64,000 nucleotides of DNA, from the NCBI GenBank assembly GCA_910588205.1, contig CAJUQK010000008.1, forward strand, positions 13,631-77,630, given 5' to 3'. Shown one piece after another: positions 38,332 through 45,945 of this stretch. A model generated the notes under the pieces. It was not told where the DNA came from, did no database searches, and was given only the letters and a program-made list of their open reading frames with translations. How positions within the stretch are numbered: the stretch's first letter is position 1; the number at the start of each line of letters is the position of its first letter. Position numbers and translations under genes: made by a program. Source of the DNA: an uncultured Eggerthellaceae bacterium. GTDB lineage: Bacteria > Actinomycetota > Coriobacteriia > Coriobacteriales > Eggerthellaceae.

Positions 38332-38619
38332 ATGGAACCCATCTTCCCCATCACGGCTTTGTCCAAAGACCAAGCTGCAGTAAAAGAGGCTGCTCGCAAC
38401 AATGTGGTTCGCATCACCGAACATGGCTCGGCTGCTTGGATCTTCACCTCCGAAGAAATGCTGGAGCAGAAGATCAGAGATGCCATCGATGACGCAGTCT
38501 ACGAGGCACGCCTCGCATGGATCGTCGAACGGGGACATCGTGACATCGCCGAAGGTAGATATGTCATCGGCACCGAGAACGCAAAGAAAAAGATTGCCGA
38601 GATGAGGGCCTCTCAGTGA
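38332..38619 (+). CDS. Antitoxin of a type II toxin-antitoxin pair (RelB/Phd-like)
   Basis: 95 residues from ATG 38332 (GAGGAG site). The N-terminus (PIFPITALSKDQAAVKEAAR, then NNVVRITEHGSAAWIFTSEE) has the Phd/YefM-like DNA-binding layout; the acidic C-terminal helix would wrap the toxin. It overlaps the toxin start by GTGA, so translation is coupled. It is divergent from dmsA. The operator TCTGAT repeats lie just upstream. Confidence 0.82.
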   Translation: MEPIFPITALSKDQAAVKEAARNNVVRITEHGSAAWIFTSEEMLEQKIRDAIDDAVYEARLAWIVERGHRDIAEGRYVIGTENAKKKIAEMRASQ

Positions 38620-38882
38620 AACAGATCGTGTACGCCGATGGTTTCTTCGATGACCTTCTTCAAGTTTCCTCGGAGAAGGCCGAGGCGCAGATATTCCACG
38701 ACATCGAGCTTCTACCTTCTGTACCTGTTCTCGGATCTGTCGACGCGCCAACATCGACAAGGCGGATCCATGGCGAGCGCGTCCGCAAGATTCCTGCCAA
38801 CCCGTTCGACGTGATCTATAAGATACGAAACGACGGCGATTTCCTCATCCTCGGCATAATGCATCAGCGGGCTGCCCGATAG
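38616..38882 (+). CDS. RelE/ParE-family toxin
   Basis: 88 residues, GTG start inside the antitoxin stop. The compact alpha/beta pattern ends with strands GERVRKIPANPFDVIYKIRN and GDFLILGIMHQRAAR, as in ParE/RelE, where a C-terminal basic patch binds ribosome or gyrase. Target cannot be decided. It converges on the slipin gene with only 2 bases between stops. Confidence 0.82.
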   Translation: MKQIVYADGFFDDLLQVSSEKAEAQIFHDIELLPSVPVLGSVDAPTSTRRIHGERVRKIPANPFDVIYKIRNDGDFLILGIMHQRAAR

Positions 38883-38884
38883 CG

Positions 38885-39823
38885 TCAAAGCTTCTCTTTC
38901 GATCTGTCAAAGAGCGATCCTTCATTGAACACCTGTGCAAAGGAACTGGGGATGACGACAGTGCCCTTGCCTTCGCACAGCGATTCGTTCAGCAGATGCA
39001 TGGATCTCAGATGCATGGCAGCCTTGTTGCCTTCGTAGAGATTCTCCATCTCATTCAGCATCTCGAAGATATCCTGTTCGGCTTCAACTAGGATGATACG
39101 TGCCTTCTTGCGCTGTTCTGCCTGAGCCTCCAGCGACATGACTTCTTGCAAGTCCTTCGGAAGAAGGATGTCGCGCACCTCTACAGACAAGATAGTCACA
39201 CCCCAGGGCGCAACTTTCTCTTCCAGCACATGCTTGAGCTCCCGATCCAGCTGCTCGCGCCGTATAGCCACTTCCGCTGCTGTGGCACGGCCGATGGCAT
39301 CACGCAGAGCCGTTTGCGCTGAAAGCTCCACAGCTGCGGTGAAATCACCCACCTCAGTGCAGGCCGCTTTCGCATCCCATACATGCCAGAAGAGAACCGC
39401 ATTCACATCCAGTGGCACCAGATCTGCCGTGAGCGTCTCTTCTGCGCCGAAGGTGGTGGCGCGCATGCGGGTATCCACACGCATGGTGTTGCTCTCTATG
39501 ATGGGCCATGTCCAGAAGAGCCCTGGGCCGGAGATGCGGTTGAGTTTGCCCAAGCGGAGCACGACCACGCGCTCCCACTGTTGAGCGATATGGCACGATG
39601 ATGCGACCAGTGCAGCAAGCACCACCGCGCTGATCACCCCTCCAAAACTGACTCTTCCCTGAAGGATGAATACCACACCCAGAACAAGAGCGAACGAGAC
39701 CACGAGCAGTGCAATGGTGAAGACCACGACACCGTTGTTCGACGCGCGCTCTCCCACGATCTCAGTGGCGGTGTCAGGCTTCACCCAGTGTCGCTTCTTT
39801 TGACTCTTCGCATCCTTCACCAT
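38885..39823 (-). CDS. Slipin/stomatin-like SPFH membrane protein
   Basis: 312 residues. Two N-terminal hydrophobic segments (about 28-75), then an SPFH domain (WERVVVLRLGKLNRISGPGL, DVNAVLFWHVWDAKAA) and a helical C-terminal part with KKARIILVEAEQD typical of stomatin/slipin (EAEqer). Such proteins scaffold membrane microdomains and often pair with NfeD, which is absent here. It is the third gene of NrfD-GntR-slipin. SD GAGAGGTAG. Confidence 0.92.
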   Translation of the reverse strand: MVKDAKSQKKRHWVKPDTATEIVGERASNNGVVVFTIALLVVSFALVLGVVFILQGRVSFGGVISAVVLAALVASSCHIAQQWERVVVLRLGKLNRISGPGLFWTWPIIESNTMRVDTRMRATTFGAEETLTADLVPLDVNAVLFWHVWDAKAACTEVGDFTAAVELSAQTALRDAIGRATAAEVAIRREQLDRELKHVLEEKVAPWGVTILSVEVRDILLPKDLQEVMSLEAQAEQRKKARIILVEAEQDIFEMLNEMENLYEGNKAAMHLRSMHLLNESLCEGKGTVVIPSSFAQVFNEGSLFDRSKEKL

Positions 39824-39867
39824 GGCTACCTCTCCTGATCTTCCGTACGTGTGGCATCCTTGAACAC

Positions 39868-40329
39868 TCAGGCTCCTTGGGCGTGGCGTTTGCTTTTCTC
39901 CTCGCGGAAATCAAGGATGCGTCCACCAGGTTCACCTTCATGTTCGGCGTTATAGCGAAGCCGCTTGATGTGACGCGCGAAAGCCTTTTCGATATCCTCG
40001 TAGCCCATGCCAAGTTCGCGACAGGCAGCGATGGCATCGTCCATGATCCCGTTCACTTGGTCGAACTCATCATCACCAAGCTGCGAAGCGATGTCTGTCA
40101 CGAACACGCCTCGCCCACGCGTGGACTCCAGATACCCGTCAGAGACCAAACTCAGATACGCCTTGTTCACCGTGTTGTAGTTGATAGAGATCTCAGAAGC
40201 CAACCCGCGCACCGTGGGCAGCTTTTCGCCCGGCTTCAGCATACCAGAATTGATGAGATACGCGATGCGTTGTCGTAACTGCACCCACAGGGGCACATCG
40301 CTCGTTTCATCCACCTTGAAAGAGATCAT
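39868..40329 (-). CDS. GntR-family (YtrA-type) transcriptional regulator
   Basis: 153 residues. N-terminal winged helix (PLWVQLRQRIAYLINSGMLK, PGEKLPTVRGLASEISINYN, TVNKAYLSLVSDGYLESTRG), then a short helical dimerisation tail, which fits the small YtrA subfamily. It sits 12 bases after the NrfD-like gene and 44 bases before the slipin gene. It is a candidate regulator of its own operon and, through the shared ATTGTCATA site, of dms. Confidence 0.92.
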   Translation of the reverse strand: MISFKVDETSDVPLWVQLRQRIAYLINSGMLKPGEKLPTVRGLASEISINYNTVNKAYLSLVSDGYLESTRGRGVFVTDIASQLGDDEFDQVNGIMDDAIAACRELGMGYEDIEKAFARHIKRLRYNAEHEGEPGGRILDFREEKSKRHAQGA

Positions 40330-40341
40330 GGGGGAGCCTTT

Positions 40342-41316
40342 CTATGAGATGAGCAACGCGGGGTGCATGGCAGCATCAACGACCAAGAACCGTAAGATGA
40401 ATCCACCGATAAGCACGCACGTTGCCGTTCCCAACATGAAGAGCACACGCCGGTTCATGCGCCCGGCAGCAACGGGCTTCTGAGCGGTATGCCCGATGAT
40501 GACGTCTTGCACGAATGGCACAGCCAGTCCGACGAAGACAAAACCTGTCCAAAAGAGCACGGCAAACGGACCGACCAGCAAGCTTTCAAGCGACGTGCGC
40601 GCTATTTGAGCTGTACTGCCTATGGGATCGGCGAGACCGCCCGCCGTATCCCAGACCGACAGTAGGCAAAAGATGCTCACGACCGCTTCCAGAACGATGA
40701 CGAAGGCATCGATCTTCACCAAGCGCACGAGAGTGGAGGCGAAGAGTTCCATCGTTCGCGAAGCGAACGATGCGATGAGAACGAGTGCGATGCCACATGA
40801 AAGCCCTGACAGTGCGAACAGAAGCACAAGCCAAGGTGTATGCCAAAGGGGAACCGCCTGCACATCCGACAGCATAAGGCCGGTATAGACGATGACCGCC
40901 ATGCTGGCGATGATGCAGAGAGCATCAAGAGCGGTTGCCATCCACGAAGAAGCCGGCAGAACACCCGACCAGATCAAAAGACGAATGCCCGCAAAGAGCA
41001 CGCATGCGATGATGGCCCAAGCGCCAAAAGCGATGTAGGTAGGTGCCGGATGGGTCAGCAGAAGCAGGATCCTATCAGGTCGACCTGTATCCGCCATAAG
41101 GCAAACGGCTCCTAAGAGAAGCGCACTAAGGGCAGCCAGATAGAGCGCAGCGAAGAAGCGCTTCCAAACGCATCCCTGACTTGAGCGCATATGCAAACCA
41201 AGAACCGTCCTTACCTCTTCAGGATCAGCCAGAAGGCCCAGAACGGATGCCACGAGACAGCATCCAGCGCCGGTTCCACCCAAGAACAGATACATGATGA
41301 TGAGTTCGCTGAACAT
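40342..41316 (-). CDS. Orphan NrfD/DmsC-like membrane protein
   Basis: 324 residues from ATG 41316, about nine helices. The N-terminus ELIIMYLFLGGTGAGCCLVA and WHTPWLVLLFALSGLSCGIA are NrfD-like. No iron-sulphur or catalytic subunit is nearby; instead it is followed by GntR and slipin genes. It could serve as a quinol-linked anchor for an enzyme encoded elsewhere, or share the dms enzyme. No ribosome binding site is seen; TATGAT lies 6 bases upstream, so the transcript is probably leaderless. Confidence 0.85.
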   Translation of the reverse strand: MFSELIIMYLFLGGTGAGCCLVASVLGLLADPEEVRTVLGLHMRSSQGCVWKRFFAALYLAALSALLLGAVCLMADTGRPDRILLLLTHPAPTYIAFGAWAIIACVLFAGIRLLIWSGVLPASSWMATALDALCIIASMAVIVYTGLMLSDVQAVPLWHTPWLVLLFALSGLSCGIALVLIASFASRTMELFASTLVRLVKIDAFVIVLEAVVSIFCLLSVWDTAGGLADPIGSTAQIARTSLESLLVGPFAVLFWTGFVFVGLAVPFVQDVIIGHTAQKPVAAGRMNRRVLFMLGTATCVLIGGFILRFLVVDAAMHPALLIS

Positions 41317-41322
41317 GCAACT

Positions 41323-41335
41323 ATCATATGACAAT
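41323..41335 (-). promoter_or_regulatory. Promoter of the NrfD-GntR-slipin operon with ATTGTCATA motif
   Basis: TATGAT (41328-41323) followed by 6 bases and ATG. The sequence ATTGTCATA (41335-41327) is identical to the core of the dms promoter repeats and overlaps the -10. Confidence 0.55.
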
Positions 41336-41415
41336 CTTGCGACCCTGAGAAGGGCGAATCCAATGGAGTTGCCAAGGATCAAGGGCTGATGCCGGAACTG
41401 GACAAAAGACGAGGC

Positions 41416-41464
41416 ATATGTTGCGCGAGAACCGCGCACAACATATTCATTGCGGCACTTGCCG
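41416..41464. repeat. Composite repeat, ATGTTGCGCG palindrome plus conserved tail
   Basis: ATATGTTGCGCG and CGCGCACAACATAT form an imperfect stem (one inserted base), followed by TCATTGCGGCACTTGCCGG. The same arrangement occurs at 63765-63810. Confidence 0.7.
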
Positions 41465-41502
41465 GATTGCCTAGCGCATGGAGTTGTTCCGGGTGCAACA
41501 TC

Positions 41503-41522
41503 GGGCTGATCGAGATCAGCCC
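41503..41522. repeat. 20-bp palindromic repeat (GGGCTGATC arms)
   Basis: GGGCTGATC-GA-GATCAGCCC, nine-base arms with a 2-base centre, followed by CCACG. The same arms recur at 63849-63868. Confidence 0.75.
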
Positions 41523-41552
41523 CCACGAAGGACCGGCAGCATTATCCTCGTA

Positions 41553-41574
41553 GGGGTCGACCATGATCGACCCC
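41553..41574. repeat. Palindromic repeat (GGGGTCGA arms)
   Basis: CGTA then GGGGTCGA-CCATGA-TCGACCCC. Related to 61862-61881 and 63918-63937. Confidence 0.7.
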
Positions 41575-41666
41575 CCCCTGCAACGACCCATCCAAAGCGA
41601 CACGAAGTCGACGGTCGACCCTTCTGCAACCAGCACCACAGCTCTTCGCGCCCTGTCCCCTGCTCC

Positions 41667-41930
41667 TCATGCAGGGTCGGCGGTGTTCAAGCGAAGGGCA
41701 CAAGCCTGCAACTCGTCTACCATGGCTTGGGTGGGCGCACCGCCCTGTTCTTCCAGCTCAAAGCACGCGCGGATGAACGTCACATGCTCAGGCTTGAGCA
41801 TCCCCAACCGCACTGCCTCTGCGAACCCGTCTTCCACATTCGTTGACTTCGCAACCCGCCACAGATGCAGCGTGACCAGACGCACCGAACCGCGGAAACG
41901 CTTCTCTACGGAAACTCCAGCCATGGTCAT
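41667..41930 (-). CDS. Small hypothetical protein at the end of the MoxR cluster
   Basis: 87 residues. The ATG immediately follows the TAG of the MoxR-methyltransferase gene, suggesting coupled translation; a second ATG lies two codons later. Predicted helical, without signal peptide: AEAVRLGMLKPEHVTFIRAC followed by FELEEQGGAPTQAMVDELQA. No family recognised. Its position as fourth gene of the LRR-vWA-MoxR unit is its only functional clue. Confidence 0.6.
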   Translation of the reverse strand: MTMAGVSVEKRFRGSVRLVTLHLWRVAKSTNVEDGFAEAVRLGMLKPEHVTFIRACFELEEQGGAPTQAMVDELQACALRLNTADPA

Positions 41931-44285
41931 CTACCGCTTATAGACATACATGCTGACGGATTCGAAGGAAACGCCGCTGGCATCATCCACCATGGGTACG
42001 TCGTAGTCAGCCTTGAACCCTTGATCCGGCCGCACTGCGTAGGAATCCTCCACCAGGGGCTTTCCGAAGCCCGCCGTCGTAAGCCATGCGAAGTTCTCTT
42101 CTTGGGTACGGGCGGCCTGGATGCTATTCCCCATGGCTCGCGCTTCGTTGATGACAGCCTCCGGACGCTCTCGGTCAGCAAAGACCGTCTCCATGATGAG
42201 CAGACCTCCGGGCTTGAGCACGCGCGAGAACTCCTTGAGCGCTTGGGCTTGGTCAAAGAACAGCGTCATGACATTATTCACATAGACTACATCCATAGTG
42301 CCGCTCCCCAGGCCCGCCATCATCAGATCCTCGGGGTAGGCCAGGTAGAAGTCCATGTTGTTGCCGGGAAGGCCGCTATCATGCCACGCTCGCGTGATAC
42401 CATCCTTAGATTCCTGAACGTAGGCCTCGCTCCAATCCACGCCGATGGCACGTCCCTCCATGCCCACCATGGAAGAGATCTTGTACACACCGCGTCCCCT
42501 GCGGCTTCCGATATCCAGCACCTTCTTGCCCTTGAGCTCTGCTGCCGGAAGCAGCATCTTGCAGATGGAAGCGAACCCGTATTCGAACTGCTTGCCTGCG
42601 TAGTATTCCGCAAGCTGATCTTGGCTCACTGATGCAGATGCGCTTCCCTGCATCATCTGCACAGGGGCGGCCTCTCGAACGGCATCCTTTGCAGGAGCCG
42701 AAGACGAAAGAGAGTTCAGACCTACCGCCTGGCTCATATCCACGCTTGCATCCTTAGAGGTGGCCGGATCAGCATCGCTGATCGCCAGCGCCCGGGCCCG
42801 CTCTGCCAAGCCCGTGCGCGCTGCATCCACTTGCAGCTCATCGTTGTGAGCGTAATAAGCATCATTGCCGAAGTGTGCTACGAAGTCAGTGGTCGCACGC
42901 CGCGTGGAGAGTTCGGCCATGAGCACCAACATCTCCCGAGAAGAGAAGCACTCCTCCACGAAGGCGAACACGTTATCCATCTGAGCGGAAGCCGCCTTCA
43001 CCGCAGGCTCCAGCTTCGAAGCCTCGTGCCCGTAGACACGCTCTATGACCGCGAACGCCTCTTCTCCCGCTGCAGCCTTCGCCAGCGAGCATTCCGCCAT
43101 GCAACCGTGGAGCAGCTGGAGGACTAAGCGCTCCCGCCGCACCTTGACCTGCGGCGCCGCGCCCGTGGCTACCAGTCGCGCAAGCGCCGCCTCGCGCGCA
43201 GCCACCTTCGGGGCCAACGTCACATCAACGGCACCCCCGGCCAACAGCTCCGGCTTCACATCCCGCAGCACATCCCGGGCACCCAATGCCACTGCCTCGG
43301 CATCCAGCACCTCCGCGCAGGACCGCGCCAGTGCATCCAGCATGAGACCGATCAAGGCAATGCGCTCGTCAAATTGAGCAGCCTGGGCGCGCTCGCGGAT
43401 CTCATCCGACGCGCAGCCCGCAAGGATGGTGTCCACTTGGTAATCCGAGCGATACTTCGCGAAGAGCGCATAGTAGACGGCGAACTGATCGGCCACCTCA
43501 TCGTCACGGATGAACTGCACGATCAACTCATGGTCGATCGGTTTGCCCATGGATTCATAGAGCGCGACGACCCGAGCCAGGTCCTCCCAGCCACGCGCAG
43601 TGACGAACGCCTTCCCGCCTCCTGCTTTGCTCTGAACCCGATAGAAGCAGTCCTTCTTCGCCTCCAAGAACGTGGTGACCGAAGGATGTAGCCCCCGTTC
43701 GATGGCGTAGGTACGCCAGACCCCATAGTCAGGCTCCACGTCTATCTCCCGCAGGCGGTCCAGGGTCACGATATCGAACTCGTGCACGGACCGGTTGTAC
43801 TCTGGCGGGTTCCCAGCACAGGCCACGACCCAGCCATCGGGCACTTTGAACTTGCCGAACGTCTTGAACTGCAAGAACTGGAGCATGGACGGATAGAGCG
43901 TCTCGGATACGCAGTTGATCTCATCCAAGAACAGGATGCCGCTGCGCAACCCCGTACGCTCCATGTAATCATAGATGGCAGAGACGATCTCTGACATCGT
44001 GTACTCAGAAGTGTCGAACTCCATGCCATCGAAGGTGCGGTGCTCGATGCGTGGAAGGCCCAAAGCGGACTGGCGCGTATGGTGCGTCATGGAGTAGGAG
44101 ACGATGCCGATGCTGAGCTCCTCGGCGATCTGCTCCATGATGGCCGTCTTGCCGATGCCTGGTGCTCCCAAGAGGAACACGGGGCGCTGATGCACAGGCG
44201 CAATGGCGAACATGCCCGCATCATCCCGCTTCAGATACGCTTCGACGGTATCCTTGATCTGCTGCTTCGCTTGCTGGATATTCAT
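41931..44285 (-). CDS. MoxR-type AAA+ ATPase fused to a SAM-dependent methyltransferase
   Basis: 784 residues. N-terminal AAA+ part (about 1-330): Walker A GAPGIGKTAIMEQ, Walker B ILFLDEINCVSE, sensor region VVACAGNPPEYNRSV, as in MoxR-family chaperone ATPases. A helical middle region and a Ser/Ala linker (about 480-545) lead to a class I methyltransferase (about 550-784): EYYAGKQFEYGF, motif I VLDIGSRRGRGVYKIS, acidic VDWSEAYV, and LKEFSRVLKPGGLLIMETVF. The methyltransferase half resembles ArsM/UbiE-like enzymes. No frame break lies in between, so the fusion is real in this sequence. It is encoded after a vWA protein, the usual partner of MoxR ATPases. Confidence 0.88.
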   Translation of the reverse strand: MNIQQAKQQIKDTVEAYLKRDDAGMFAIAPVHQRPVFLLGAPGIGKTAIMEQIAEELSIGIVSYSMTHHTRQSALGLPRIEHRTFDGMEFDTSEYTMSEIVSAIYDYMERTGLRSGILFLDEINCVSETLYPSMLQFLQFKTFGKFKVPDGWVVACAGNPPEYNRSVHEFDIVTLDRLREIDVEPDYGVWRTYAIERGLHPSVTTFLEAKKDCFYRVQSKAGGGKAFVTARGWEDLARVVALYESMGKPIDHELIVQFIRDDEVADQFAVYYALFAKYRSDYQVDTILAGCASDEIRERAQAAQFDERIALIGLMLDALARSCAEVLDAEAVALGARDVLRDVKPELLAGGAVDVTLAPKVAAREAALARLVATGAAPQVKVRRERLVLQLLHGCMAECSLAKAAAGEEAFAVIERVYGHEASKLEPAVKAASAQMDNVFAFVEECFSSREMLVLMAELSTRRATTDFVAHFGNDAYYAHNDELQVDAARTGLAERARALAISDADPATSKDASVDMSQAVGLNSLSSSAPAKDAVREAAPVQMMQGSASASVSQDQLAEYYAGKQFEYGFASICKMLLPAAELKGKKVLDIGSRRGRGVYKISSMVGMEGRAIGVDWSEAYVQESKDGITRAWHDSGLPGNNMDFYLAYPEDLMMAGLGSGTMDVVYVNNVMTLFFDQAQALKEFSRVLKPGGLLIMETVFADRERPEAVINEARAMGNSIQAARTQEENFAWLTTAGFGKPLVEDSYAVRPDQGFKADYDVPMVDDASGVSFESVSMYVYKR

Positions 44286-44322
44286 AGCTCCTCCTTGATG
44301 GACAGAAGAACGCGTCCTCTGT

Positions 44323-45891
44323 TCACCCTAGCTCTTCCTCATTCAATAAGACCCGTACAGCCCAGGGCGGTGCCGGGGGCGGCAACTCACCCTCGTCTAA
44401 GAACACGAACGCCACGTCGTAGTCCGGCGCTTTCTCAGGGAACTGCCCGAGCCCATCTGTGAAATAGATGATTCCCTTCAGGTCATCCAGCTTACCCATC
44501 TTGCGCAAGCCCTCCACATGATCGAACGCTGGTCGGAAGTCCGTGCCGCCGAAGCCTCGCACCACGAAGCCCTTCATGAGCTTGTCCACATCCCGCAAAT
44601 CCGTGATGGTCGTATCTGATTGCACGCGAGAATCGCTCTGGATCACGTGAACGTTCACCGTACTGGCAAAATCCTCGGAAGATTTCAAGATGTCGAAGGT
44701 ATGCTGCACGAAGCGCTGCACCAATGTCTCCCGCACGGATTCGGAGGTATCTATCACGATGACGAAATCCCTGATTCGCTTGTCATCCATATACTCCAAC
44801 GGCTCCACCAGTGGCATGTTCTCGTACAACTCCAACCCGTAGGTATAGTAGATGTAGTCGAACTCGTCCATGTTTATCTTCATGTCTTCAGACGTCACCA
44901 TGAACCTGCGCAAGAAATCCGTATAGGAGAGCCTACGACGATTCGCCAGCGCAAGCGCATCCATCAGCTCCCCCGCGCCATCCCCGAACTGGGAAGAGAA
45001 CGTCTCCAGATCCATCTGCACCTGCTTGGCAACTTCTTCCCACTCTTCTTCGGACGACTTCTCATCCGATGAGCTTGCATCATCTGCCATGGCAGCATCT
45101 TGAGCACTCTCATCTTCTTGAGCATCATCCGATTCCTCGGAGTCGGCAGAGGTCTCCTCTTGAGACGGCTGCGTGCTCTGCATCTGCTGCTCCTCGGAAT
45201 CAGAGAGGTCATCCGTATGGATGCGATCGATGTCCTGCTCCTGAGCACCGTCCTCATCCGTTGATGCATCGCCCGGTTCACCGTCAGCCGCTTCAGTGCC
45301 ATCAGCATGAGCGGGCCACGCGACATGGTCGTCACGTTCGAATAGGGCATGCCACGTGTTCAGCTGCGAACGCCCGATGCCGAGATGGTCCGCGCCCTCA
45401 GGCGCGTTCACCGCAGCTTCCAGCAAGCGATAGAGCTTTCGAGGAGCAAGGGTGCCCGCCTTCATGCGCAGTTCGCTGATGACCTGCTTGCGCTCTGCAT
45501 CCCCTTCGCTCACGAAGCGCTGCCCGCAGATATCCATGGCAGCATTCTCCACGATGATGTCACAGGTCAGGCTCCACGCCTCTCGATTCTCATAGGTCTT
45601 ATCGAAGGGCTGGCGAAAGATGCAATGCAACACGAGGTGCAGCTGATCGCGGATGGACTCATCTCCAGATTCCTGGAAGCGCGCTATCACGCGGCTCGGC
45701 TCGAGCAGCACGCGTCGCCCATCCGTGGCAGTTGGGTACGCGAATCCCGCGCGAACGGGCAGGATCTCCATCTTCCAGAGGGCCAGATCGAGAAAGCGGA
45801 ACTTCAGCATGAGCTGTATGCGTGCCTCTTCGAGGATATCCTTGGCAAGCGCATCCTCGCGAAGCTGACGCTCCATCTTCTGATCCTGCAT
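44323..45891 (-). CDS. vWA-domain protein (DUF2201-like, MoxR partner)
   Basis: 522 residues from ATG 45891 (GGGAGGTG). N-terminal part with a zincin-like stretch (LHLVLHCIFRQPFDK and CDIIVENAAMDICG; the HExxH is not intact), a long acidic Ser/Glu/Asp linker (about 215-315), and a C-terminal vWA domain (from about 385): DFVIVIDTSESVRETL carries the DxSxS MIDAS, with VRGFGGTDFRPAF providing the threonine and YFTDGLGQFP the aspartate. MoxR ATPases and vWA proteins cooperate in metal insertion or complex assembly. It precedes the MoxR fusion by 37 bases. Confidence 0.9.
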   Translation of the reverse strand: MQDQKMERQLREDALAKDILEEARIQLMLKFRFLDLALWKMEILPVRAGFAYPTATDGRRVLLEPSRVIARFQESGDESIRDQLHLVLHCIFRQPFDKTYENREAWSLTCDIIVENAAMDICGQRFVSEGDAERKQVISELRMKAGTLAPRKLYRLLEAAVNAPEGADHLGIGRSQLNTWHALFERDDHVAWPAHADGTEAADGEPGDASTDEDGAQEQDIDRIHTDDLSDSEEQQMQSTQPSQEETSADSEESDDAQEDESAQDAAMADDASSSDEKSSEEEWEEVAKQVQMDLETFSSQFGDGAGELMDALALANRRRLSYTDFLRRFMVTSEDMKINMDEFDYIYYTYGLELYENMPLVEPLEYMDDKRIRDFVIVIDTSESVRETLVQRFVQHTFDILKSSEDFASTVNVHVIQSDSRVQSDTTITDLRDVDKLMKGFVVRGFGGTDFRPAFDHVEGLRKMGKLDDLKGIIYFTDGLGQFPEKAPDYDVAFVFLDEGELPPPAPPWAVRVLLNEEELG

Positions 45892-45945
45892 CTCACCTCC
45901 CTTCGTCGCTGCCTCTGCGGACAACCTCAAGGACCACCGCCCCGA

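Larger units (their letters stand above)
41336..41666. other. Intergenic region with composite palindromic repeats
   Basis: About 330 bases between the NrfD-like gene and the small 87-residue gene, filled by a composite repeat (41416-41464, 41503-41522, 41553-41574). No other feature is seen. Confidence 0.6.
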
